A stretch of DNA of 64,000 nt from NCBI RefSeq assembly GCF_014451325.2, contig NZ_JACSCH020000013.1:186001-250000 (forward strand). The letters are read 5' to 3'. Of the stretch, positions 43,578 to 52,176 are shown piece by piece. A model generated the notes under the pieces. It was not told where the DNA came from and ran no database searches. It worked only from the letters and a program-made list of their open reading frames with translations. Within the stretch, counting starts at the first letter, position 1. Each line of letters begins with the position of its first letter. Made by a program: the position numbers and the translations under genes. This DNA comes from Streptomyces sp. CB02980. Its GTDB lineage: Bacteria; Actinomycetota; Actinomycetes; Streptomycetales; Streptomycetaceae.

Positions 43578-44861
43578 GTGAGCTCGGGAGGTCTGGAGCT
43601 GCCCCCAGGGGATGCGGGTCAGGAGAAGGGTCCCGCCGGCCCCGCCGAGGCCCCGCCGGGCGCGGTCGCGCCGCCGGGCGCCGTGCCGCCCGGCACGGTC
43701 ACCGTGGCCCGGCCGGTGGAGATAGGCGCCGAGATCGACTGGGACGCCGAGGCCTGGAGCGAGGTCCGCACCCGCGCCCAGCGCGCCGGACGGGCCTACA
43801 TCTGGCTGAACCTCGTCGAGCAGCGGCTCCGCGCCGTGGTCGCCGCCGTCCTGCGGCCCGTGTACGAACCCGTGCACGGCGAGGAGTGGGTGGTGGCCGC
43901 GGCGGGCCCGGCCGGCCAGGAGTGGGTGCAGCGGGCGGTCGCCGTGCGCGAGGTGTCGCGCCGCAAGGGCTATCTGCTCGACCCGGCCGACGACAACGTC
44001 CTCAGCTTCCTCACGCTGCCGCAGCTGCGTGAGCTGATGGTGCAGCACTGGCCGTGCTTCGAGCCCTACTTCGACGACCGGCGGGAGGTCGAGCTCGCCC
44101 TCGACGAGCTGGAGGTCACGCGCAACGTGGTCTCCCGCAACCGGGCGCTCTCGCTGACCGTCCTCGCCCAGTCGGAACGGGCCTCGGCCCGCATCCTGGA
44201 GATCCTCGGCAGCGGCGCCGGGGTGCCCTCCGCCGACCGGCTGCCCGTGGACGCGGTCGAGGACCTCGTCGGGGACCGGTACGCGGACGTGGTCTCCGTC
44301 CACCCCGACCGGGTCCGGCTCCAGCGGCAGCTGCCGGCCGAGGACCTCTTCGGCGGGGCCCGTCGCCTCGACGCCACCGGCATAGGTCTCAATCTGCTCG
44401 TGCAGAACTTCTCGGGGCGCCGTATGGTCCGGCTCGCCGAGTCCGGCTGCCGGACCCGGCTCCTCTTCCTCAACCCCGCGAGCAGCGCGGTGAAGCGCCG
44501 TGAGCGCGAACTGGGCCTCAAGAAGGGCGAGCTGAGCCGCTCGGTGGAGATGAACATCCTCCACATGCGCCGGGTCCGCTCCAAGCTCCGCGACCCGGGC
44601 GCCTTCCAGATCCACGTCTTCGACGAGACGCCCCGCTTCACCGCCTATCTGGTGGACGGCGACGGACCGGACGGGGTCGGCGTCGTGCAGTCCTATCTGC
44701 GCCGGGCCCGGGGCATGGAGGCACCGGTCCTCGTCCTGCGCGGCGGCGGGCGGAACGTGGTGCGGCACGGCCAGGGCATCCGTGACGGCGATCACGGACT
44801 TTTCGAGACATACCGGGAGGAATTCGAGTCCGTCTGGCTCGACTCCCGGCCCGTCTCCTGA
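43578..44861 (+). CDS. HEPN-domain protein of SAV2148 type with PLD-like C-terminus
   Basis: A 427-residue protein. A Pro/Gly-rich start (to about 50) is followed by a helical HEPN-like domain (about 65-175): AYIWLNLVEQRLRAVVAAVL and LRELMVQHW, where R151-x5-H157 fits the HEPN RX4-6H nuclease motif. Long helices (about 175-230) lead to a C-terminal domain (about 270-420), with FSGRRMVRLAESGCRTRLLFLNP and VEMNILHMRRVRSKL, like the PLD-like domains of DUF5919-type proteins. NCBI names similar proteins SAV2148 family HEPN domain-containing. HEPN proteins are often RNases in toxin or antiviral systems. The GTG at 43578 has AGAAGG upstream. No partner antitoxin gene is obvious. Confidence 0.75.
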   Translation: MSSGGLELPPGDAGQEKGPAGPAEAPPGAVAPPGAVPPGTVTVARPVEIGAEIDWDAEAWSEVRTRAQRAGRAYIWLNLVEQRLRAVVAAVLRPVYEPVHGEEWVVAAAGPAGQEWVQRAVAVREVSRRKGYLLDPADDNVLSFLTLPQLRELMVQHWPCFEPYFDDRREVELALDELEVTRNVVSRNRALSLTVLAQSERASARILEILGSGAGVPSADRLPVDAVEDLVGDRYADVVSVHPDRVRLQRQLPAEDLFGGARRLDATGIGLNLLVQNFSGRRMVRLAESGCRTRLLFLNPASSAVKRRERELGLKKGELSRSVEMNILHMRRVRSKLRDPGAFQIHVFDETPRFTAYLVDGDGPDGVGVVQSYLRRARGMEAPVLVLRGGGRNVVRHGQGIRDGDHGLFETYREEFESVWLDSRPVS

Positions 44862-44948
44862 CCCTTCGACGGGGGAGGCCGGGGGCGTTGTCAGTGGTGC
44901 GTGCGAGGGTGGTCAGCACCACGGGGGAGATCACGTAAGGAGGACCCG

Positions 44949-45674
44949 ATGGCTTGGCACGGCGAGACGCTGGTCGGCTTCGACCTGGAGACGACCGGCA
45001 CCGAACCGCTGGAGGCCCGGATCGTGACGGCCTCGATCATCGAGGTCGACGGCGGGGGACACGTCGCACGACGGCGGGACTGGCTCGCCGACCCGGGCAT
45101 CCGCATCCCGGAACAGGCCTCCGCGATCCACGGCATCAGCACCGAGCGGGCGGCCGCCGAGGGCCGGCCGGTGCGCGAGGTCGCCGACGAGATCGCGAAG
45201 GCCCTCGCCGAGTACTGGGAGGACGGCGTCCCGGTCGTCGCGTACAACGCCTCCTTCGACCTGACGCTGCTCTCCGCCGAGCTGCGCCGGCACGGACTGC
45301 CCTCGCTCAGCGAGCGGCTCGGCGGCGTCCCCATCGGGCCCGTCGTCGACCCGTACACCATCGACCGGGCCGTCGACCGCTACCGGCGCGGCAAGCGGAA
45401 CCTGGAAGCGGTCTGCGGGGAGTACGGGGTGGTGCTCGAAGCCGCCCACCAGGCCGCCGCCGACGCGCTCGCCGCCGTCCGGGTCGCCGTCGCGATAGCC
45501 GAGCGGCACCGCCAGGTCGCCGAACTGCACCCGGCCGAGCTCCATGAGCGGCAGATCGGCTGGTACCGCGCCTGGGCCGAGAACTTCCAGGACTTCCTGC
45601 GCCGCAAGGGCGACGCGGAGGCGGTCGTCGACTCCACGTGGCCCCTGCGCGAGGCGGTCGCGGCGGCTGTGTAG
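44949..45674 (+). CDS. DEDDh-family 3'-5' exonuclease
   Basis: A 241-residue exonuclease of the DnaQ/polymerase-III-epsilon fold. The acidic residues are in place: GFDLETTGTEP (Exo I, about 10-20), VVAYNASFDLTLL (Exo II, about 98-110) and HQAAADALAAV (Exo III DEDDh His and Asp, about 167-177). HGIS precedes. It degrades single-stranded 3' ends of DNA or RNA. This stand-alone type in Streptomyces is not the replicative epsilon subunit. GTAAGGAGG lies 6 bases before the ATG. It is followed at 45689 by a convergent hydrolase. Confidence 0.92.
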   Translation: MAWHGETLVGFDLETTGTEPLEARIVTASIIEVDGGGHVARRRDWLADPGIRIPEQASAIHGISTERAAAEGRPVREVADEIAKALAEYWEDGVPVVAYNASFDLTLLSAELRRHGLPSLSERLGGVPIGPVVDPYTIDRAVDRYRRGKRNLEAVCGEYGVVLEAAHQAAADALAAVRVAVAIAERHRQVAELHPAELHERQIGWYRAWAENFQDFLRRKGDAEAVVDSTWPLREAVAAAV

Positions 45675-45688
45675 TACGCCGCCGCCCC

Positions 45689-46513
45689 TTACGCGTTCTC
45701 CTTGAGGAAGGAGAGCAGCAGGTCGTTCACCCTGTCCGGCTGATCCAGCGGGAACCAGTGGCCCGCGTCCTCCACGCGCTCGTAGCGCCAGGGGCCGGCG
45801 ACGTGTTCGCCGGTGTCCACCATCTGCCGCTCGTCGAGGAACCGGTCGCCGGTGGACCAGACGCCCATGGCCGGGACGGACAGCGGGGGAAGCACCGGGG
45901 GCACGGCCAGCTGGGTCTCGATGGACAACCCCGACCGGTAGATCTGGAGGGCGGCGGTCAGCCCGCCCGGAGCGCGCAACGGCTCCAGGACAGCCTCCGC
46001 CTCCGCGTGGTCGTCGAGCATCTCGCGCAGACGCGCGAAGTCCTCGCGGGAGAGCCACTCCTCGGCGAGTCCCTCGTGCTGGAACATCGACAGGTGCCAC
46101 AGGCGCTGCCGCTGCCCCCAGCCCGCGGCGAGGATCGCCGCGAGGTTGCCCACCGACATGAGGGTCGCGCTTGCCACCCGGTCGGGTACGACCTGCGCGA
46201 TGCCCTGCGCCAGTCCCGAGCCCCAGTCGTGGCCGACCAGGTGGAACCGGTCGACCTCCAGCCGGGCCAGCAGCTCCAGCAGATCGCCGACGTGCTTGGC
46301 CGGGTGGTACGCCTCCGGACCGCCCTCCGGACGGTCCGAGGCGCCGAAGCCCCGCAGCGTCGGGGCGACCGTCATGAACCCGGCCGCGTTGAGCGCCGGG
46401 ATCTGATGGCGCCACAGACGGTGGCTGTCGGGGAAGCCGTGCACGAGCAGCACGGCCGGTCCCTCGCCGCTCACCTCGACGTCGAGCGTCACCTCGGACA
46501 GTTCCACGCGCAT
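45689..46513 (-). CDS. Epoxide-hydrolase-like alpha/beta hydrolase
   Basis: A 274-residue alpha/beta-hydrolase. HGFPDSHRLWRHQIPAL (about residues 25-41) carries the HGxP oxyanion loop, and LVGHDWGSGLAQGI (about 92-105) puts Asp at the nucleophile position, as in epoxide hydrolases and haloalkane dehalogenases rather than esterases. The catalytic His is in EDAGHWFPLDQPDRV near the C-terminus. A cap region (about 130-200) covers the site. The ATG at 46513 follows GGGGTG. It lies 47 bases downstream of the phosphotransferase-like gene on the same strand. Substrate unknown. Confidence 0.87.
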   Translation of the reverse strand: MRVELSEVTLDVEVSGEGPAVLLVHGFPDSHRLWRHQIPALNAAGFMTVAPTLRGFGASDRPEGGPEAYHPAKHVGDLLELLARLEVDRFHLVGHDWGSGLAQGIAQVVPDRVASATLMSVGNLAAILAAGWGQRQRLWHLSMFQHEGLAEEWLSREDFARLREMLDDHAEAEAVLEPLRAPGGLTAALQIYRSGLSIETQLAVPPVLPPLSVPAMGVWSTGDRFLDERQMVDTGEHVAGPWRYERVEDAGHWFPLDQPDRVNDLLLSFLKENA

Positions 46514-46560
46514 CCCAACACCCCGTTCTCGGAACCCGGTTCGGTCAGGAACCCATGATG

Positions 46561-47418
46561 TCAGAACGGGTACCAGCGGACCTCGGGGTCGCCGTCCCGC
46601 AGCGAGGCCACCCGCCGCTCGAATTCGGCCAGAGCCTTCGGGTTCGTCGGCGCGTGCTGCGCCACCCACGCACAGCTCGCGGTCTCCCGCGCCCCGCGCA
46701 GCACCGCGCACCCCTCCCACTCCCGCACGTCCCAGCCGTACGCCTCGGTGAAGGCCTCGTACGCGGCCGGGTCCAGGCCGTACCGGTCCCGGGAGAGGGC
46801 GAGCACCACGAGGTCGTGCTCGCGCAGATCCGAGGAGAAGGTCTCCAGGTCCACCAGGACCGGGCCGTCGGGGCCGACATGGACGTTCCGGGGAAGCGCG
46901 TCGCCGTGGATCGGGCCCGGCGTCAGGTGCGGCGTCAGCGCGGCCGCCGCCGGGGCGAAGGCATCGCGCCGCTCCCGCAGGAAGGCCGCGTCCGCCGGGT
47001 CGATCGCGTCGCCCGCGAGCCGCAGCCACCGCTCGACCCCGCCGAGCAGCTCACGGCGCGGCAGCGTGAAGGCCGCCGGCTCCGGCAGCGCGTGGATCCG
47101 CCGGAGCAGCGGGGCCAGATCACGGGGCTCCGCGGGCCGTACGGCCTCGGGCAGCCGGTGCCAGAAGGTGAGCGGGTGCCCCTCGATCAGCCGCGGCTTC
47201 TCCTCGGCCGCCCGCACCGCCGGGACCTCCGCGTCGGCCAGCCAGGCGGCCAGCGCCAGCTCCCGCTCCGCCCGCTCGAACAGCTCGGCGTCCCGGCCCA
47301 CCTTCACGGCGAGATCGCCCACGGCGAAGACCGCGTTCTCCCCGAGGGCCAGCAGCCGCGCCTCCGCGACCGGCAACCCCGCCGCGGCCAGGATCTCCCG
47401 CGCCCGCGCCTCGTCCAT
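46561..47418 (-). CDS. APH-family small-molecule phosphotransferase
   Basis: A 285-residue protein of the aminoglycoside phosphotransferase-like kinase fold. The ATP-site Lys is in LAVKVGRDAELFERA (about 36-50), the catalytic loop is IHGDALPRNVHV (about 172-183), and the metal-binding Asp in VLVDLETFSSDLREHD. The family covers resistance enzymes and many unknown kinases; HGDxxxxN is intact, so it should be active. Substrate unknown. GGGAGAGG sits 3-10 bases before the ATG. Followed by the hydrolase gene at 45689; divergent from the sugar importer at 47584. Confidence 0.82.
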   Translation of the reverse strand: MDEARAREILAAAGLPVAEARLLALGENAVFAVGDLAVKVGRDAELFERAERELALAAWLADAEVPAVRAAEEKPRLIEGHPLTFWHRLPEAVRPAEPRDLAPLLRRIHALPEPAAFTLPRRELLGGVERWLRLAGDAIDPADAAFLRERRDAFAPAAAALTPHLTPGPIHGDALPRNVHVGPDGPVLVDLETFSSDLREHDLVVLALSRDRYGLDPAAYEAFTEAYGWDVREWEGCAVLRGARETASCAWVAQHAPTNPKALAEFERRVASLRDGDPEVRWYPF

Positions 47419-47583
47419 CGACCTCTCCCTACCTGTGTGATTGAGCCAAAGTCTCCCATCCGCGCAGCTCACCGCGCAGATCGCCTTGACCGCCCCCCGG
47501 GCCGTCAGCACCATGGCGGGGTTCCCCCGGCGGTACGGGTCGCCCGGCCGGAGTCCGGGGAAAGGCGGACGGGGGTCGAATCG

Positions 47584-48528
47584 GTGAGCTCGCTGACCGC
47601 GACGAAGCGGCCGGGCCGGACGCGCGCACCGCGCGCCGCCCACGGGACACGCCCGCGCGGCCCCGACTTCGGCGCCTGGTTCCTGGTGCTCCCGGCGCTG
47701 CTGCCGATCCTGGTCCTCAGCGTCGGCCCGCTGCTCTACGGCATCGCGCTCGCCTTCACGGACGCCCAGTCCGGCCGCACCCGGGCCACCGGCTGGGTGG
47801 GCACGCTCAACTTCCAGGACCTGCTGCACGACACCCTGTTCTGGGACTCGTTCCGCATCGGAGTGGTCTGGGCGGTCGGGGTCACCGTCCCCCAGTTCCT
47901 GCTCGCCCTCGGCCTCGCCCTCCTGCTAAACCAGAAGCTCCGCTTCCGCTGGCTGGCGCGGGCCCTCGCCATCATTCCCTGGGCGATGCCCGAGGTCGTC
48001 GTCGGCATCATGTGGCGGCTCGTCTACAACCCCGACGCCGGCATCCTCAACGAGACGATCCGGAACCTGGGCCTCGGCGAGGGCCGCGACTGGCTCTCCG
48101 GACTCGCCACCGCGCTCCCCGCCGTCGTCCTCGTCGGCGTCTGGGCCGGGATGCCGCAGACCACCGTCGCCCTGCTCGCCGGACTCCAGAACACCCCGCA
48201 CGAACTCCACGAGGCCGCCGCCCTCGACGGCGCCGGAGCCTGGCGCCGCTTCCGCGTCGTCACCTGGCCCGCGCTCAGACCGGTCGCCCTCTCCATCACC
48301 GCCCTCAACCTCATCTGGAACGTCAACTCCTTCGCCCTGGTCTATGTGCTGACCAACGGCGGACCGGGCGGCCGGACCCGGCTCCCCATGCTCTTCGCCT
48401 ACGAAGAGGCCTTCCGTTACGGGCAGTTCGGCTATGCCGCCGCGATGGGCTGTGTGATGATCGCCGCCGTCTCGGTGCTCATCGCCCTCTCCCTCGTACG
48501 ACGGCTGAAAGGGGACCAGGACCGGTGA
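47584..48528 (+). CDS. Sugar ABC transporter permease, MalF-type
   Basis: A 314-residue inner-membrane permease. About six helices are visible, from FGAWFLVLPALLPILVLSVG (about 33-52) to CVMIAAVSVLIALSLV at the C-terminus. The EAA loop AAALDGAGAWRRFRVVTWP (about 216-234) contacts the ATPase. Together with the next two genes it forms a carbohydrate uptake type 1 importer. No ATPase gene is nearby; in Streptomyces several such importers share MsiK, which is probably true here. The GTG at 47584 is chosen. The ribosome site is GGGGG. Confidence 0.9.
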   Translation: MSSLTATKRPGRTRAPRAAHGTRPRGPDFGAWFLVLPALLPILVLSVGPLLYGIALAFTDAQSGRTRATGWVGTLNFQDLLHDTLFWDSFRIGVVWAVGVTVPQFLLALGLALLLNQKLRFRWLARALAIIPWAMPEVVVGIMWRLVYNPDAGILNETIRNLGLGEGRDWLSGLATALPAVVLVGVWAGMPQTTVALLAGLQNTPHELHEAAALDGAGAWRRFRVVTWPALRPVALSITALNLIWNVNSFALVYVLTNGGPGGRTRLPMLFAYEEAFRYGQFGYAAAMGCVMIAAVSVLIALSLVRRLKGDQDR

Positions 48529-49367
48529 GCGCCCTCCGGACGAGCAGACCCGCGCGAATCGGCCAGTACGCGGCCCTCCTCGCGTATCTGGTCTTCCTCG
48601 CCTTCCCCTTCCTCTGGCTGGTCTCCACCGCCTTCAAGCCCGCCCCCGAGCTCGCCTCGCTGCACCCCACCTGGATCCCGAAGGACCCCACGCTCGCCAA
48701 CTTCCGGCAGGCCTTCGACGAGCAGCCGCTGCTCAGGGCCGCCGGGAACAGCCTGGCCGCCGCGGTCGCCGCCGCAGTGATCGCGGTGGCCGTCGCGACC
48801 CCGCTGGCCTATGTGACGGCCCGCCACCGGGGCAGGCTCGCCTCGGCCGCGACCGGCTGGGTGGTGATCAGCCAGGCGTTCCCGTTCGTGCTCGTGATCA
48901 TCCCGCTCTTCCTGATCCTCAAGAACCTCCACCTCGTGAACAGCGTGTTCGGCCTCGTCCTGGTCTACGTGGTCTGGTCGCTGCCCTTCGCCCTCTGGAT
49001 GCTGATGGGGTACGTCCGGGCCGTCCCCGCCGAACTGGAGGAGGCCGCCGCCGTCGACGGCGCGGGCCGGCTCCGTACCCTCGTCTCGGTCACCGCCCCG
49101 CTGCTCGTCCCCGGCATCGTCGCCACCGCCCTCTTCGCCTTCGTCACCGCGTGGAACGAGTTCTTCTTCGCGCTCGTCCTGCTCAAGACCCCGGAGAAGC
49201 AGACGCTGCCGGTCGTCCTCACCCACTTCCTCGGCGCCGAGGGCGTCGCCGACCTCGGCCCGCTGGCCGCCGCGGCCTTCCTCGCCACGCTGCCCTCCCT
49301 CGTCGTCTTCGGCTTCCTCCAGCGACGGATCACCGGCGGGATGCTGGCCGGGGCGGTGAAGTCATGA
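48525..49367 (+). CDS. Sugar ABC transporter permease, MalG-type
   Basis: A 280-residue permease with about six helices (AALLAYLVFLAFPFLWLVST at about 16-35; VAAAVAAAVIAVAVATPLAYV in part AAAVIAVAVATPLAYV). The EAA loop AAAVDGAGRLRTLVSVTAPL (about 173-192) is well kept. The GTG overlaps the preceding TGA (GTGA), so it is translationally coupled to the MalF-type gene, and its own TGA overlaps the ATG of the binding protein. Partner in a heterodimeric sugar importer. Confidence 0.92.
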   Translation: MSALRTSRPARIGQYAALLAYLVFLAFPFLWLVSTAFKPAPELASLHPTWIPKDPTLANFRQAFDEQPLLRAAGNSLAAAVAAAVIAVAVATPLAYVTARHRGRLASAATGWVVISQAFPFVLVIIPLFLILKNLHLVNSVFGLVLVYVVWSLPFALWMLMGYVRAVPAELEEAAAVDGAGRLRTLVSVTAPLLVPGIVATALFAFVTAWNEFFFALVLLKTPEKQTLPVVLTHFLGAEGVADLGPLAAAAFLATLPSLVVFGFLQRRITGGMLAGAVKS

Positions 49368-50659
49368 GACGACGGATCCTCACCCTCACCGCCGCACTCG
49401 CCCTGCTCGTCACCGGCTGCACGGCGGGGAACGACGCCCCCGAGGACGGGGTCGTACGGCTCCGCTTCCAGTCCCTCGCCTGGCAGAAGGAGTCCGTCGA
49501 CGCCAACCGGCAGCTGGTGAAGGAGTGGAACGCCACCCACCCCGACGTCCAGATCGACTACGTCCAGGGCAGCTGGGACTCCGTCCACGACCAGCTCCTC
49601 ACCTCCTTCGAGGGCGGCGAGGCGCCCGACATCATCCACGACGCCTCCGACGACCTCGCCGACTTCGCCTACGGCGGCGACCTCGCCGACCTCCGCCCCC
49701 TGCTGCCCGAACGGCTCCGCGCCGACATCCCCGCCCGCAGCTGGGAGACCACCACCTTCGGCGAGGGGATCTACGGGGTGCCGTTCCTCCAGGAACCGCG
49801 CGTGATCATCGCCAACCGGAAGATCCTCGATTCCTCCGGCGTCCGCCTCCCCACCCCGGAGAAACCCTGGACCTGGACCGAGTTCCGGCAGGTCACCCAG
49901 GACCTCACCCGCACCATGGGCTCCGGCCGGTACGCCGTCGCCTGGCCGCTCAAGGAGCCCGTCTCCGTCAGCCTCAACCTGGGGCTCTCGGCGGGCGGGC
50001 AGCTGTTCCACCGGGAGGCCGACGGCCGGGTGACCATCCGCTCCACCGAGGCCGACGCCGTCGTCCCCGGCACGATCCACGACCAGGTCGTCACCGACCG
50101 CACCGCCCCGCGCACCACACTCGGCAGCGGCGGCTCCGACACCCTCCCCGGCTTCTTCGCCGGCAAGTACGCCATGGTCCCGCTGGGTTTCGCCTACCGG
50201 CAGCAGATCGCCCAACAGGCCCCGAAGGGCTTCGAGTGGACGGTCCTGCCCGCCCCCGCCGGAGACGCGGGGCTCACCCAGGGCGTCTCCCCGCAGACCC
50301 TGTCGATCGCCGAGGACAGTCCGTACAAGAAGGAGGCGGCCGCGTTCCTCGACTTCTTCCTGCGCCCGGAGAACATGGTGCGGCTCGCACGCGGCGACTG
50401 GATGCTGCCCACCGGCACGACCGCGCTCGCCGACCCCTCGCTCCACACCGCCCGGGACGGCTGGGCGACGGGGGCCGCGGTGGCCGAACGGCTGCGGCCC
50501 GCGCCGGCGCAGTCGGTGCGCGGCTACCCGGAGTGGAAGGACAAGGTGGCGACGCCCGCGTTCCAGGAGTACTACAGCGGCGCCATCGACGGCGCCGAGC
50601 TGCGCAGACGCCTGGTGACGGACGGCAATCGGGTGCTCGCCCGCTATCAGCGCAAATGA
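49364..50659 (+). CDS. Sugar ABC transporter solute-binding lipoprotein
   Basis: A 431-residue exported lipoprotein. The lipobox LLVTGC (Cys about residue 20) ends an MRRRILTLTAALALLVTGC leader. The mature protein is a family-1 solute-binding protein: VQIDYVQGSWDSVHDQLLTSF (in part DYVQGSWDSVHDQLLTSF, about 55-72), APDIIHDASDDLADFAYGG, GIYGVPFLQEPRVIIANRK, and the C-terminal FFLRPENMVRLARGDWMLP. The ATG overlaps the upstream TGA in ATGA. It captures sugar for the two permeases above. The sugar cannot be read; no neighbouring glycosidase or LacI gene identifies it. Confidence 0.92.
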   Translation: MRRRILTLTAALALLVTGCTAGNDAPEDGVVRLRFQSLAWQKESVDANRQLVKEWNATHPDVQIDYVQGSWDSVHDQLLTSFEGGEAPDIIHDASDDLADFAYGGDLADLRPLLPERLRADIPARSWETTTFGEGIYGVPFLQEPRVIIANRKILDSSGVRLPTPEKPWTWTEFRQVTQDLTRTMGSGRYAVAWPLKEPVSVSLNLGLSAGGQLFHREADGRVTIRSTEADAVVPGTIHDQVVTDRTAPRTTLGSGGSDTLPGFFAGKYAMVPLGFAYRQQIAQQAPKGFEWTVLPAPAGDAGLTQGVSPQTLSIAEDSPYKKEAAAFLDFFLRPENMVRLARGDWMLPTGTTALADPSLHTARDGWATGAAVAERLRPAPAQSVRGYPEWKDKVATPAFQEYYSGAIDGAELRRRLVTDGNRVLARYQRK

Positions 50660-50811
50660 TGCGTTCACCAGGGGTTCGGCATTACGAAAGTTTGTTGAAT
50701 AAATCACAGATGGGTGAAGGGTCTTCTCGCGGATCCCCCTGATCGGACAGTGTTCGAACCGGCCACCGCGCCGCCCCCCACGAGGCGCGGTGGTCCGCCT
50801 AGATTTGACCC

Positions 50812-51369
50812 ATGACGAAGAAGACGTACGCGGCCCTGCTCCGCGGCATCAACGTGAGCGGACACCGCAAGGTCCCCATGGCGGAGCTCCGGCCCCTCAT
50901 CGAAGGTCTCGGGCACACGAACGTCCGCACCTACCTCCAGAGCGGGAACGCCGTCTTCACCACCGACTCCGGCGCCGGGGAGGACGAGCTCACCACCGCA
51001 CTCGAAGACGCGATCGAGGAGCGGTTCGGCTTCCGCGTCGACTGCCTCGTCCGCGGCGGCGACTATCTGGCGGCGGTGGCCGAGGACTGCCCCTTTCCGG
51101 CCGCCGAGCTCGAGGGCAAGCAGCTCCACGCCATCTACTACTCCGGGCCGGTGGACCCCGAGCGCTTCGCCTCGATCGACCGCGAGGCCTATCTCCCCGA
51201 GGACTTCGCCCTCGGCGACCGCGTGCTCTACCTCTATGTCCCCGACGGCCTGGGGAGGTCCAGGCTCGGCGACGTGGTCTCCCGCCCGGCCGTCGTGAAG
51301 GGACTCGTCGCCACCGCCCGGAACTGGAACACCGTGGTCAAGCTCATCGAGATGACCACGGAGGGCTGA
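50812..51369 (+). CDS. DUF1697 protein
   Basis: A 185-residue protein that matches DUF1697 throughout: YAALLRGINVSGHRKVPM (residues 6-23), YLQSGNAVF (about 41-49), HAIYYSGPVDPERFASID and VVSRPAVVKGLVATARNW near the end. DUF1697 proteins are widespread, roughly this length, and functionally uncharacterised. No signal or membrane helix. It follows an AT-rich non-coding patch of about 40 bases after the solute-binding gene. Confidence 0.88.
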   Translation: MTKKTYAALLRGINVSGHRKVPMAELRPLIEGLGHTNVRTYLQSGNAVFTTDSGAGEDELTTALEDAIEERFGFRVDCLVRGGDYLAAVAEDCPFPAAELEGKQLHAIYYSGPVDPERFASIDREAYLPEDFALGDRVLYLYVPDGLGRSRLGDVVSRPAVVKGLVATARNWNTVVKLIEMTTEG

Positions 51370-51430
51370 TCGCGAAGTGGCCCAGTCCCCGTGTGTGTGA
51401 TTGGACCACTGGGGCAGGCCATTGGCTGGC

Positions 51431-51436
51431 TAGATT
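51431..51436 (+). promoter_or_regulatory. Candidate -10 box for a leaderless transcript
   Basis: TAGATT lies seven bases before the ATG at 51444, and no ribosome site is visible, so the transcript may begin at the start codon. No clear -35 partner at normal spacing. Confidence 0.35.
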
Positions 51437-51443
51437 CCTCGGT

Positions 51444-52070
51444 ATGACGACCACCGAGACCGCCCCCCGCCCCGCCGTCGACTTCTACTTCGACCCCGTC
51501 TGCCCCTTCGCCTGGATCACCTCCCGGTGGATCCTGGAGGTCGAGCGCGAGCGGGACATCGACCTCCGCTTCAAGGTCATGAGCCTGTACCTGCACAACG
51601 AGGGCAACACCCTGCCCGACTGGTACCGCGAACTCGTCGACGCCTCGACCGGACCGGTCAGAGTCGCCGCGGCGGCCGCCGAGCGGCACGGCGAGGAGAT
51701 CCTGCGTCCGCTCTACACCGCGTACGGAACCCGCATCCACGAACAGAAGCGGCAGGACTTCGACGCGGTCGCCGCCGAGTCGCTTGCCGAGCTCGGCCTG
51801 CCCGCCGAACTCGCCGGGGCCGCCCACGACCCGGCGTACGACGAGGCCGTCCGCCGCAGCCACGACGCCGGCAAGGACCCCGACGCCGACGCGTACATCG
51901 GCACCCCCACGATCCACGTCGACGGCACCGTGTGGTTCGGCCCGGTGCTGCGTGCCGTCCCGCGCGGCGAGCACGCGGCCGAACTCTTCGACAGCTTCCG
52001 GGTCCTCGCCAACCACCCGGACCTCTTCGAACTGAAGCGGACCCGCACGGGCGGCCTCGACTTCAGCTAG
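51444..52070 (+). CDS. DsbA-family mycothiol-dependent nitroreductase-like protein
   Basis: A 208-residue DsbA-type thioredoxin fold. The active-site region is DFYFDPVCPFAWITSRW (about residues 12-28), with CPFA: the second Cys of a CxxC is Ala, so it is a single-Cys enzyme. The helical insertion contains YTAYGTRIHEQK and SHDAGKDPDADAYIGTPTIHVDG, with the cis-Pro loop GTPT. This resembles mycobacterial Rv2466c-type mycothiol-dependent reductases. It likely uses mycothiol in the cytoplasm. The only Cys left is the attacking one. Leaderless start suggested at ATG 51444. Confidence 0.85.
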   Translation: MTTTETAPRPAVDFYFDPVCPFAWITSRWILEVERERDIDLRFKVMSLYLHNEGNTLPDWYRELVDASTGPVRVAAAAAERHGEEILRPLYTAYGTRIHEQKRQDFDAVAAESLAELGLPAELAGAAHDPAYDEAVRRSHDAGKDPDADAYIGTPTIHVDGTVWFGPVLRAVPRGEHAAELFDSFRVLANHPDLFELKRTRTGGLDFS

Positions 52071-52095
52071 GGGAGAGTCCGGCGGAACATGGCGG

Positions 52096-52130
52096 GGGGC
52101 CTGCCTCCCGGCGAGCGGAAGACAGGCCCC
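52096..52130. terminator. Inverted repeat between convergent genes
   Basis: GGGGCCTG (52096-52103) and CAGGCCCC (52123-52130) in the 106-bp gap between the DsbA-like and carboxypeptidase genes. The 19-base loop is rather long; it may serve both convergent genes. Confidence 0.4.
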
Positions 52131-52176
52131 GGGCGGGACCGGCGCCGTCGTGGGCCGGTCGCCGCCGATCGCGCTC

